A stretch of 64,000 nucleotides of DNA from CAZGSN01 sp964371655 (GCA_964371655.1 CAYJOD010000024.1:1-64000), one strand, 5' to 3'. Positions 34,091 to 41,347 are shown, numbered from the stretch's first letter. Notes: generated from the letters alone by a model not told the origin. Numbers and translations: made by a program.

Positions 34091-34960
34091 TCACCAGACG
34101 GGGTCGCCCTCGCGTCGAACCATTGCCTGGAAGACCTCGGTCAAGCGCCGCGTCAGGACGCCCGGCGTGCCGTCGCCAATCGGTCGGCCGTCGATCTCGG
34201 TTACCGGCATGAGCTCCGCGCCGGTTCCGCTCACGAAGCACTCGTCGGCCACGTACAGATCGTAGCGAGTCAAGCGGGTCTCGGCGGCAGCGACTCCAGC
34301 TTCGGCCGCGAGCTCCAGAACCGCGCCGCGCGTGATCCCTTCGAGGGCGCCGTCTTGGGGTGACGGGGTCAGCAAGCGGCCATTGCGGACGACGAACAGG
34401 TTGTCGGCCGTGCACTCGGCAACGTAGCCGGCGGCGTTCAGCATGATCGCTTCCTCGGCACCGCAGCGCTGTGCATCGATCTTCGCCAAAATGTTCTTCA
34501 GGTAGTTGAGCGACTTGACACGCGAGTCGAAGGCTTCATGCGACACCTGGCGCGTCGCCGAGGTGATCACCTTGATGCCGCGCGCGTAGAGCTCGCGGGG
34601 ATAGACGCGAATGTCGGTGACGATCACAAAGATCGTCGGCTTCGGACAACTGCGCGGGTCGATGCCGAGGTCGCCGACGCCGCGTGTCACCACCAGACGA
34701 ATGTACCCATCCTCCTTGCGGTTACGCCGCACCGACTCCGAAACGACGGCGGCCATCTCGGCGATCGGGATCGGAATCTCCAACGCCAGCGCTCGCGCCG
34801 ACGCGTACAGACGCTGCAGGTGTGCCTCGAGTCGGAAGATGCGCCGGTTATAGACGCGGATGCCTTCGAAGATGCCATCGCCGTAGAGCAAGCCGTGATC
34901 GAACACGGAGACCTTCGCTTCGTCGCGCGAGCACCATTGTCCATCGATGTAGATCTCCAT
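34091..34960 (-). CDS. ilvE: Branched-chain/D-amino acid aminotransferase (class IV)
   Basis: 289 residues of the fold-type IV PLP family. N-terminal YIDGQWCSRDEAKVSVFDHGLLYGDGIFEGIRVYN, the Schiff-base lysine in SRVKSLNYLKNILAK, the cofactor Glu in EAIMLNAAGYVAECTADNLF, and the phosphate loop LEGITRGAVLELA. Length and wording fit the IlvE branch closest to archaeal-type branched-chain transaminases; D-amino-acid or ADC lyase activity cannot be excluded. It would interconvert Leu/Ile/Val with their keto acids. It is monocistronic, with no ilv genes nearby. Confidence 0.85.
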   Translation of the reverse strand: MEIYIDGQWCSRDEAKVSVFDHGLLYGDGIFEGIRVYNRRIFRLEAHLQRLYASARALALEIPIPIAEMAAVVSESVRRNRKEDGYIRLVVTRGVGDLGIDPRSCPKPTIFVIVTDIRVYPRELYARGIKVITSATRQVSHEAFDSRVKSLNYLKNILAKIDAQRCGAEEAIMLNAAGYVAECTADNLFVVRNGRLLTPSPQDGALEGITRGAVLELAAEAGVAAAETRLTRYDLYVADECFVSGTGAELMPVTEIDGRPIGDGTPGVLTRRLTEVFQAMVRREGDPVW

Positions 34961-35105
34961 TCACTCCTCCGATAGACGCGTTGCCTAGCATCTCCGCACG
35001 TGGCAGGCAGCCAGCCGACCTCGATCGTGGAATAGATCCGGAGGAGGCAGCCGGCCGCGCTTCACGTCGAGCCTCCAACTCCGAAGAGCACGGGGGCGCA
35101 GGCAT

Positions 35106-35474
35106 TCACTGCCGGATTCGGACCCGATGTACTTCCACGAGAAACAGCTTGCCGTGATAGAATGCCTGCTGCGGATGGGCGTCCAAGAACCCCAGTAGCC
35201 GCGCCATGAGATGCGGAATGATCTCCGGGTGGTTGTGGAGTTGAATGCCCACGATGCCGAGGTGGCGGGCAGGCGGATAGCTCACGATGTCAGCGAAGTC
35301 GCCGTTGAGGGACAGGAGAACCGCGTCCAGTTCCTGCGCTCTAGCGATGACTACCGAATCGAGCGAGCGAATAGGTAGGACATCCCGCAGCGCCACGACG
35401 TGATGTCCGCGCCGCCGAAGCGTCTCCGTGATTTCTGCCGGCACGCACTGGTCGCTGAAGAAGCGTAGGCTCAC
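35106..35474 (-). CDS. DUF5615 PIN-like protein, putative toxin
   Basis: 122 residues with the DUF5615/Mut7-C-like PIN pattern: RFFSDQCVPAEITETLRRRGHHVVALRDV, IARAQELDAVLLSLNGDFADI, GIVGIQL. The first acidic residue (D8) and the final D in NGDF are present. The middle Asp usual in TxDxDF is Asn here (SLNGDF). It overlaps the DUF433 gene by 4 bp (ATGA), the standard layout of this putative toxin-antitoxin pair. RNase activity is inferred from the fold only. Confidence 0.85.
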   Translation of the reverse strand: MSLRFFSDQCVPAEITETLRRRGHHVVALRDVLPIRSLDSVVIARAQELDAVLLSLNGDFADIVSYPPARHLGIVGIQLHNHPEIIPHLMARLLGFLDAHPQQAFYHGKLFLVEVHRVRIRQ

Positions 35475-35692
35475 GCGGTGACAGCTTCGAAGTCAGCCAA
35501 TGCGCGGGCGTAGTCCAGACACGCCGCGACATCGGCGGTCGTGAGGTCCGGGAACTCGTTGAGAATGGCGGCCGTCTCTCGTCCCGCAGCTAAGTAGCCC
35601 AACACCAGGGCGGCCGGTATCCGCGTGCCTTTGATGCATGGCTTGCCTCGCAAGATCTGCGGATCGCTAAGAATTCTGTCTTGCCAATTCAT
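35471..35692 (-). CDS. DUF433 protein, putative antitoxin
   Basis: 73 residues: QDRILSDPQILRGKPCIKGTRIPAALVLGYLAAGRETAAILNEFPDLTTADVAACLDYA, the complete DUF433 signature (GKPCIKGTRIPV-like loop plus winged-helix). Family members are small DNA-binding proteins encoded immediately upstream of DUF5615 PIN proteins, as here, and are thought to neutralise the partner and regulate the pair. Confidence 0.9.
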   Translation of the reverse strand: MNWQDRILSDPQILRGKPCIKGTRIPAALVLGYLAAGRETAAILNEFPDLTTADVAACLDYARALADFEAVTA

Positions 35693-35791
35693 CGGGCTCC
35701 AGGCGAATTCGATGCTCTATTAAGCTTATGGCCCAAGCCCCGCGAGCTTGCAACCGAGGTCTACGGAAACTGAGATTCAGAGTAAGCAACG

Positions 35792-35939
35792 GTAGCCACG
35801 GCCTGCCGGCCGCGGCTACATGCGTACCGACCTTACGGCAGTTGTCGTAGCTGCGCTCGCCAGAGCGTCGCTACGGGTAGATTTCAAGCACCGATCTGCA
35901 CGCGAACAGCGACCGCCACCGTCTGGCGACGGCGGCTAC
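35792..35939. repeat. Three successive GTAGC...GCTAC hairpins
   Basis: 35792-35819: GTAGCCACGGC / GCCGCGGCTAC. 35847-35874: GTAGCTGCGCTC / GAGCGTCGCTAC, the same 28-base size. About 35912-35939: CCGCCACCGTC / GACGGCGGCTAC. They are spaced 27-37 bp apart in the 327-bp gap 35693-36019, which has no coding region. They resemble REP-like units. Confidence 0.7.
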
Positions 35940-36019
35940 GTTTGCTTTCCATTAATCCCGGAGGTTGCAAGTAGCGAGTGAGATGGGCCGGGCCGGCAAA
36001 AGCTGCTACTTGCCCCACG

Positions 36020-36718
36020 ATGGCCGTCAAGGTTCAGATCGCGGGCGTGTCGAGCTTGGAGGAAGCGCTCGCCGCCGAGCGCTTCGGCGCCGATGCCCTA
36101 GGCTTCACTCTGCGATTACCGACCGGGATTCATGACGGGCTCACCGAAGCCAAGGCGCGCTCCATCATTACCGCCTTGCCGCCCTTCATCAGCGCTGTCG
36201 TCATCACGTACGCCGACAACGCGCGCGACGTGGTCGAGTTGTGCCGTTACGTCGGTGCCGCCACCGTGCAGCTGCACGGCGATTTCGCCGTCGGGGATGT
36301 CGAGCTGGTCCGTTCGGCGCTACCGCACTTGAAGATCATCCGCGCCGTCCATGTCACCGGCCCCGAGGCGGTGGCGAAGGCGCGGGCGTTGGAGCGCCGC
36401 GCCGACGCCTTGATTCTCGATACCTACGATGCCGAAAGCGGCAGACACGGCGCGACCGGCAAGACCCACGATTGGAGCATCAGCCGGCGGATCGTAGAGA
36501 GAGCGCGCGTGCCCGTGATTCTTGCTGGGGGGTTGACCGCCGCCAACGTGGGCGAAGCGATCGCAGCGGTGCGTCCCTGGGCGGTAGACGTTCACACAGG
36601 TATTGAAGCTGAGGATGGGACGCGAGACTTTGCGAAGCTGGAGAGCTTCATCCGTGCCGCCAAGGCTGCAACCTTGGTAGGGGCCAAGGAATCGAGGGGC
36701 AAAGGGTCAGAGGGATGA
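36020..36718 (+). CDS. Phosphoribosylanthranilate isomerase-like TIM barrel, altered active site
   Basis: 232 residues, TrpF-like over its whole length: LILDTYDAES...GATGKTHDW (D134 at the catalytic Asp), VILAGGLTAANV (phosphate loop), DVHTGIEAEDGTRD. The N-terminal KICGIT motif that carries the catalytic Cys is VKVQIAGV, with Ala in place of Cys. The FxPxSPR motif of the substrate site reads LRLPTGIHDG. DVSSGVE is DVHTGIE. The last 13 residues (GAKESRGKGSEG region) come from an AAAGGGA-type repeat. No other trp gene is near. It is either a diverged paralogue with a new substrate or an inactive TrpF; the true trpF may lie elsewhere. Confidence 0.75.
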   Translation: MAVKVQIAGVSSLEEALAAERFGADALGFTLRLPTGIHDGLTEAKARSIITALPPFISAVVITYADNARDVVELCRYVGAATVQLHGDFAVGDVELVRSALPHLKIIRAVHVTGPEAVAKARALERRADALILDTYDAESGRHGATGKTHDWSISRRIVERARVPVILAGGLTAANVGEAIAAVRPWAVDVHTGIEAEDGTRDFAKLESFIRAAKAATLVGAKESRGKGSEG

Positions 36719-36775
36719 AGCACTGAAGATCCGGCATCCCTTTGCCCCTGAACCCTTTGTCCCTCGGTCCCTATG
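36681..36775. repeat. AAAGGGA-type heptad inverted repeat overlapping the trpF-like 3' end
   Basis: Left arm GGGCCAA, GGAATCG, AGGGGCA, AAGGGTC, AGAGGGA, which codes the gene's last residues and its TGA. Right arm ATCCCTT, TGCCCCT, GAACCCT, TTGTCCC, TCGGTCC. The left arm is close to 33795-33830 (AATCGAGGGGCAAAGGG-like string shared). Confidence 0.8.
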
Positions 36776-36859
36776 CAATCCCCGGGACGGCGAGTTGAGC
36801 GATCACCCAGGCGACCAAGATGGCTTCGACAACGAAGACGAAAGGGAGACTAAGTAGAC

Positions 36860-37408
36860 ATGGCACGCATTCCGTACGTCGATAGCGCGACCGCACCGCC
36901 ACACATTCGCGAGCTGCTCGAGAGGCTCCCGGTGCCCTTGAACATCTTCCGCGTCATGGCGCACGCGGAAGCCAGCTTCCGCCCGCTGATGCGGCTGGGC
37001 GCCTCGATCCTCAGCCAGCTGAAACTGAGCGGCGCGCTGCGCGAGCTGGCAATCCTGCGCGTCGCCAAGATCTCGGCGGCTCCGTATGAATGGGTCCAGC
37101 ACGTACCCATCGCCATCGCCGCCGGGGTCACGCCGGCACAGGTGGAGGCGCTCGACCGCGGCGACACCGTCGCTGCCTGCTTCAACGAAACCGAGCAGCT
37201 GTTCCTACGCTTCACCGATGAGGTGGTTCGCGACGTAGGTGCGAGCGACGCCACGTTTGCGGCAATGACGAAGCATTTCTCCACGCAAGAGATCGTCGAG
37301 GCGATCCTCGCTATCGGCTTCTACATGACCATGGCGCGACTGATGCAGACCACCGGCATCGACCTCGAAGCCGACGCCGGGACCAAGATCATCGATGCGC
37401 TGAAGTAG
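36860..37408 (+). CDS. Carboxymuconolactone decarboxylase/AhpD-like protein
   Basis: 182 residues, all-helical: LRELAILRVAKISAAPYEWVQHVPIAIAAGVTPAQVEAL is the CMD-domain signature (YEWxxH). The CxxC of AhpD peroxidases is absent (residues read SAAPYEW), so peroxidase activity is unlikely. A decarboxylase-like or structural role is more in line with the wider family. AGGGAG upstream of ATG 36860. It lies 141 bp after the TrpF-like gene, with a repeat between. Confidence 0.87.
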   Translation: MARIPYVDSATAPPHIRELLERLPVPLNIFRVMAHAEASFRPLMRLGASILSQLKLSGALRELAILRVAKISAAPYEWVQHVPIAIAAGVTPAQVEALDRGDTVAACFNETEQLFLRFTDEVVRDVGASDATFAAMTKHFSTQEIVEAILAIGFYMTMARLMQTTGIDLEADAGTKIIDALK

Positions 37409-37478
37409 GGACGACACGCAGCCAGCTGGACGTCTCGGGATTTTTGGGAACTCCCTGGGCGCCTATTGGGACGCCTCA

Positions 37479-37670
37479 GCCGGAAACACTCAGTTGGGAC
37501 CACGGATTTCACGGATAGAGAAGAACAACGACGCCAACTTACAGCCGAACCGCGACACAAGAGTCTGGCGGACAGATTCGTCCGATCCGAACGAAGGTCT
37601 TTCCTTTTCATACCCGTGCCCATCCGTGGAATCCGTGGTTCCATTTGATGTGTTTGGGCTCAGACCTCGG
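37479..37670. repeat. CCACGGAT inverted-repeat element, copy 1 (left of tam)
   Basis: Begins CGGAAACACTCAGTTGGGAC, then CCACGGATTTCACGGATAG; ends CCATCCGTGGAATCCGTGG, then TTCCATTTG and GGGCTCAG. The inner arms are complementary over about 20 bases with about 100 bp between. Its ends match those of 38595-38795. It covers most of the 353-bp gap 37409-37761. Confidence 0.75.
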
Positions 37671-37761
37671 GCTTCCGACCTCAAAAAGGGATTCCTGATC
37701 CGAGCCCGAAGCCTGCGGTCCGAGGCCCGATGCCTCAACACGAACGTCCGGAGAGCTGCAC

Positions 37762-38541
37762 CTACCCGCCGCGACGGCCCCACAGGAGGATGCGCTTGAA
37801 CGGGTAGAAGTGTGGGCGTGTGTCGGCAAGCTGCGGCAGCAGCCGCTGGCGATAGCGGCTCAGGAACTCCTCGAAGTCGGCTGCCGCCAGGCGCTCCTGA
37901 TAGTCTACGAGCAAGGTTCCCTTGACCCACTCGATCACGTCTTCGCGTCCGGGCAGGTGATGCGAATAGACCTGCAGGCGCACGTGCTGCTCGCGGAAGC
38001 CCAGGCGATCGAGCAGCGCGGCGTATTCTTCCGGGGGTAGAACCGGAACACGGCGAACGTGTCCGCCGAGCAGGGCGCAAAATGGTTCCTCGCGCGCCAA
38101 TGCGTGAGCGATGACGTGCGAGGGGTGGTCGTGGTTGGCCGGTACTTGCACGGCGAGTTGGCCGCCGGCAGCGAGACCAGCCGCCAATCGCTCGAATAGC
38201 TGCTCGTGGCCGTCGACCCAGTGCAGGGCGGCATTCGAGAAGATCAGGTCGACCGGTTTGCCGGCTTCGAAGCGACTGATATCGGCTTGCCCAAATCGAA
38301 GACCAGGAAGCGTCTCCGCGCCGGCTTTAGCGAGCATCGTTTCCGAACGATCGAGCCCAAGGGTTGCGCGCGCCTGCAGCTCTTTGTGCAACGCCGCGGT
38401 AAGCTCACCGGTACCGCACCCGAGATCGATGACATTCATCTCCGGCTGGCGGCGAATGAGGGCGAGCAGGTCGAAGAACGGCTGCCGGCGTTCGTTGCGG
38501 AAGCGGTCGTACTGCTCGGGGTTCCATTTGCTCTCTGCCAT
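37762..38541 (-). CDS. tam: Trans-aconitate 2-methyltransferase-like SAM methyltransferase
   Basis: 259 residues. Class I methyltransferase core: MNVIDLGCGTGELTAALHKEL (SAM motif I), LGLDRSETML, FGQADISRF, and LIFSNAALHWVDGHEQLFERLAAGLAAGGQLAVQVPANHDHPSH, which is characteristic of Tam. The enzyme methylates trans-aconitate, a spontaneous by-product that inhibits aconitase. Length fits Tam (about 252-260). The gene stands alone between two similar repeat elements. Confidence 0.87.
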   Translation of the reverse strand: MAESKWNPEQYDRFRNERRQPFFDLLALIRRQPEMNVIDLGCGTGELTAALHKELQARATLGLDRSETMLAKAGAETLPGLRFGQADISRFEAGKPVDLIFSNAALHWVDGHEQLFERLAAGLAAGGQLAVQVPANHDHPSHVIAHALAREEPFCALLGGHVRRVPVLPPEEYAALLDRLGFREQHVRLQVYSHHLPGREDVIEWVKGTLLVDYQERLAAADFEEFLSRYRQRLLPQLADTRPHFYPFKRILLWGRRGG

Positions 38542-38594
38542 ACCCCAGTCCTTAGCCGCAACCCGGAGCAGACTCCAACGCAGACGGCAGCACT

Positions 38595-38795
38595 AAGCCC
38601 GAATCACTCAGTTGGAACCACGGATGGACGCTGATGAACGCGGATAAGACCAGCCAGAAACCGGACATGCAGGGAATCCGGCGATGAATTAGCCTGGACA
38701 AAATCGATACGCTTCGAGACGAAGTATTTTCCTTCCGAATCCGCGTCCATCCGTGTTCATCCGCGGTTCCAATTGAGGCTTTCAGGCTAAGTAGA
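38595..38795. repeat. CCACGGAT inverted-repeat element, copy 2 (right of tam)
   Basis: Begins AGCCCGAATCACTCAGTTGG, then AACCACGGATGGACGCTGATG; ends CCGCGTCCATCCGTGTTCAT, then CCGCGGTTCCAATTGAGGC and TCAGGC. Same orientation and same outer wording as 37479-37670. Arms of this kind (CCACGGATGGACACGGATGAACACGG type) are found across many phyla. Confidence 0.75.
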
Positions 38796-38814
38796 ATCTC
38801 AGGGTGTAAGAGGT

Positions 38815-38931
38815 CCCACGATTCACCGCTCCCTGACGGTCGCGGCTCAGGTCGAGAGCCCCAGGTTCTGACCTGTCAGAGCCGCGCGCGCAAGCAAGCG
38901 GTCAGCGGGTGAGTGCTTTCGTAGGTGCGCG
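38815..38931 (+). repeat. Dispersed 117-bp repeat, copy C
   Basis: Plus-strand counterpart of 904-1020 (about 85 percent identical), beginning CCCACGATTCACCGCTCCCT and containing GAGCCGCGCGCGCAAGCAAG. With the element before it, it fills the 539-bp gap 38542-39080. The rest (38932-39020) shows nothing recognisable before the terminator. Confidence 0.7.
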
Positions 38932-39020
38932 ACAGCTCATAACGTCTGGCTAAGAACGATTCACTGATAGCTCGACGCTGCCGGGCAACGACGCATAGAC
39001 GACGCGCTCCCCCGCTGGCG

Positions 39021-39055
39021 AAAACGAAAGGGCGGACTCTTGCGAGCCCGCCCTT
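39021..39055 (-). terminator. Rho-independent terminator of the ribosomal operon
   Basis: On the minus strand AAGGGCGGGCTCGCAAGAG pairs with the following CTC...CCGCCCTT (8-bp outer stem AAGGGCGG/CCGCCCTT plus inner GCTC/GAG-type pairing) and is followed by TCGTTTTC. It lies 26 bp after the rplQ stop. Confidence 0.85.
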
Positions 39056-39080
39056 GGTGATCTGTTGTGGAACGGAGTGC

Positions 39081-39533
39081 TTACTGCGGCGGTGGAACTG
39101 GCGTCGCCTCAGCCTTCTTCTCGGCTGACTTGCGCCGACGCTCGCGTTTCTTTTCGGCTTCACTCATGGCCTCGGCACCGCGGTCGGTGAGCTCGATGAC
39201 AGACATCGAGGCCGCATCGCCGTGGCGGTGACCGACCTTGATGATCCGGGTGTAACCACCGGGGCGCGTCTTGAAGCGCTCGGCCACTTCGCCGAATAGC
39301 TTGGTGACGATGCTGCGTTTGCGAATATACGACGCCGCCATTCGGCGCGCGTGCAGATCGCCGCGCTTACCGAGGGTGATCATCTTATCGGCGACGCGCC
39401 GCAGTTCCTTCGCTTTCGCGTCGGTCGTCTGAATCTGCTCGTACTCGATCAGCGAGGTGACCAGATTGCGAAACAACGCCTTGCGATGTGCGCTGGTGCG
39501 ACCGAGTTTGCGTCCTGACTTGAGGTGTCTCAT
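39081..39533 (-). CDS. rplQ: 50S ribosomal protein L17
   Basis: 150 residues. MRHLKSGRKLGRTSAHRKALFRNLVTSLIEYEQIQTTDAKAKELRRVADKMITLGKRG is the L17 signature. A charged lysine/glutamate-rich C-terminal extension (about 120-150, EAEKKRERRRKSAEKKAEATP) goes beyond the E. coli length of 127. L17 sits near the exit tunnel. The start codon immediately follows a 120-bp heptad repeat and has no good SD (only GAGATACGCCAT before ATG), unlike its neighbours, so initiation may depend on coupling or on a repeat-encoded GAG. Last gene of the operon. Confidence 0.97.
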   Translation of the reverse strand: MRHLKSGRKLGRTSAHRKALFRNLVTSLIEYEQIQTTDAKAKELRRVADKMITLGKRGDLHARRMAASYIRKRSIVTKLFGEVAERFKTRPGGYTRIIKVGHRHGDAASMSVIELTDRGAEAMSEAEKKRERRRKSAEKKAEATPVPPPQ

Positions 39534-39536
39534 ATG

Positions 39537-39651
39537 GCGTATCTCGAATCTCGCATCTCGTATTTCGTGAAGATCTCGTCGCAGCCCGAACCCGCCTCAG
39601 CGGGATTGAAACGGCTCACGCGAGATACGCTTCACGAGATACGAGATACGC
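39537..39651. repeat. Heptad inverted repeat between rpoA and rplQ
   Basis: Left arm 39537-39571 in 7-mers: GCGTATC, TCGAATC, TCGCATC, TCGTATT, TCGTGAA. Right arm 39619-39651: CGCGAGATACGCTTCACGAG, then ATACGAGATACGC. The arms are complementary over about 30 bases around a loop of about 45 bases, so the mRNA between rpoA and rplQ could fold into a long hairpin. Confidence 0.9.
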
Positions 39652-39653
39652 TC

Positions 39654-40676
39654 TTATGCGCTTTCCCGCTCTCGCGCCCAGCGCGCATCGAGCTCGGCCC
39701 GCGACGGGAAGTTCTCGATGTGCATACCGAAGTCGAGACCCATCTCGCGCAGGATCTCTTTGATCTCGTTGAGGGACTTGCGGCCGAAGTTCTTGGTCTT
39801 CAGCATCTCGCCCTCGGTCTTCTGCACCAACTCGCCAATATACTTGATGCCGGCGTTTTGCAGGCAGTTGGCGGAGCGCACCGACAGTTCGAGCTCGGCG
39901 ACGCTGCGGAAGAGATTCTCATTGAGGCTCGGGCGTTCAGTTTCCTCGGGCTCCGGAACTTCGGCAGCCTCCTCGAAGTTGATGAAGATCGCCAGCTGAT
40001 CTTGGAGGATACGGGCGGCGTAGGCTACGGCATCATCGGGACGCACGCTACCGTCCGTCCATACTTCCAGCGTCAGCTTCTCGTAGTCGGTGCGCTGGCC
40101 AACGCGCGCGTTGGTCACGTTGTAATTGACCTTGCGCACCGGCGAAAACACGGCGTCGATCGGAATGGTGCCGACGGCCACATCCTCGTCCTTGTTGCGT
40201 TCGGCCGGAACATAGCCGCGGCCGACCTTGACCGTGAGCTCGGCGTCGAGCTTGCCTTCCTTCGACATCGTCGCAATCAGCAGCTCTGGATTGAGAATCT
40301 CCAGGGTCCCACCGGCCTTGATATCGCCGGCCCGCACCACGCCCTCGCCTTTGGCTTCGATACGCGCGCTGTCCTGCGTACCGTCGTTCAGGCGCAGACG
40401 AACTTCCTTGAGGTTGAGGATGATGTCGGTGACATCCTCGCGCACCCCGGGGAGAGTCGAAAACTCGTGCAGCACACCTTTGATCTTCACCGCCGTGATC
40501 GCCGCGCCCTGTAGAGACGACAGCAGAATACGGCGCAGCGAGTTTCCGATCGTGATCCCGAACCCACGCTCGAACGGCTCGGCGACGAACTTGCCGTACA
40601 GCGGCGTAAGGTTCTTGTCCTCCGCCTCTAGTTTCTTCGGCTTGATCAAGTCACGCCAGTTTCTTTGCGGCAACAT
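39654..40676 (-). CDS. rpoA: RNA polymerase alpha subunit
   Basis: 340 residues. Alpha-NTD: FVAEPFERGFGITIGNSLRRILLSSLQGAAITAVKIKGVLHEFSTLPGVREDVTDIILNLKEV, the dimerisation and assembly region. Alpha-CTD: ELELSVRSANCLQNAGIKYIGELVQKTEGEMLKTKNFGRKSLNEIKEILREMGL, which binds UP elements and activators. GGAGGTG 10 bases before ATG 40676 fixes the start (a TTG at 40694 is also in frame). Complete; the C-terminal residues abut the repeat before rplQ. Confidence 0.98.
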   Translation of the reverse strand: MLPQRNWRDLIKPKKLEAEDKNLTPLYGKFVAEPFERGFGITIGNSLRRILLSSLQGAAITAVKIKGVLHEFSTLPGVREDVTDIILNLKEVRLRLNDGTQDSARIEAKGEGVVRAGDIKAGGTLEILNPELLIATMSKEGKLDAELTVKVGRGYVPAERNKDEDVAVGTIPIDAVFSPVRKVNYNVTNARVGQRTDYEKLTLEVWTDGSVRPDDAVAYAARILQDQLAIFINFEEAAEVPEPEETERPSLNENLFRSVAELELSVRSANCLQNAGIKYIGELVQKTEGEMLKTKNFGRKSLNEIKEILREMGLDFGMHIENFPSRAELDARWARERESA

Positions 40677-40720
40677 ACTCTCGAGCACCTCCAAATCGGG
40701 GTTCTCCGCGCGGGCGGGTC

Positions 40721-41347
40721 TTACTTCGAGTACAACTCGACGATCAGCTTTTCGTTGATCGGCATCGTCAGGTCGGTGCGTACCGGCAGGTTCTTCACGC
40801 GCGCGCTGAATCCTTCGCGCTGCACTTCGAGCCAGTCCGGAACACCGCGGCGCTCAGACTGTTCCATGGCTTCGACGATTCGGGTCACCGTGCGGCTCTT
40901 CTCACGAACGGTGATCACCTGTCCGGCGCGCACCAAGAACGACGGAATGTCGACCTTATGCCCATCGACGAGGAAGTGGCCGTGTCGAACGAGTTGACGG
41001 GCCTCGGTACGCGAGGTCGCGAAGCCGGTGCGGTAAATCATGTTGTCGAGGCGTTGTTCGAGCAGCTGCAGCAAGCGTTCGCCGGTGATGCCACGCGAGC
41101 GCTCGGCCATCTCGAAGTAGCGACGGAATTGTCGCTCGAGAACACCGTACATGCGCTTCACCTTCTGCTTCTCGCGCAGCTGCACGGCGTACTCCGAGAA
41201 CTTGGAGCGACCCTGCCCATGCTGGCCGGGGGGATAATTGCGCCGTTCGATGGCGCACTTGTCCGTGTAGCAGCGCTCCCCTTTGAGGAACAGCTTCAAA
41301 CCTTCGCGCCGGCACAGCCGGCAAACCGAATCAATGTAGCGAGCCAA
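40721..41347 (-). CDS. rpsD: 30S ribosomal protein S4
   Basis: 208 residues. MARYIDSVCRLCRREGLKLFLKGERCYTDKCAIERRNYPPGQHGQ shows the zinc-binding form (C9, C12, C26, C31). The S4 RNA-binding domain follows (RLDNMIYRTGFATSRTEARQLVRHGHFLVDGHKVDIPSFLV). S4 starts 30S body assembly. It is placed between rpsK and rpoA, as usual in the alpha operon; in many bacteria it represses that operon, but no leader site is recognisable here. Confidence 0.98.
   Translation of the reverse strand: MARYIDSVCRLCRREGLKLFLKGERCYTDKCAIERRNYPPGQHGQGRSKFSEYAVQLREKQKVKRMYGVLERQFRRYFEMAERSRGITGERLLQLLEQRLDNMIYRTGFATSRTEARQLVRHGHFLVDGHKVDIPSFLVRAGQVITVREKSRTVTRIVEAMEQSERRGVPDWLEVQREGFSARVKNLPVRTDLTMPINEKLIVELYSK

Noticed and set aside
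36772..36876. Minus-strand hydrophobic reading frame (LLSLPFVFVVEAILVAWVIAQ...) before the CMD-like gene
   Set aside because: Looks like a transmembrane segment but lacks a convincing start and SD and overlaps the CMD gene start; could be a remnant, not supported enough to list.
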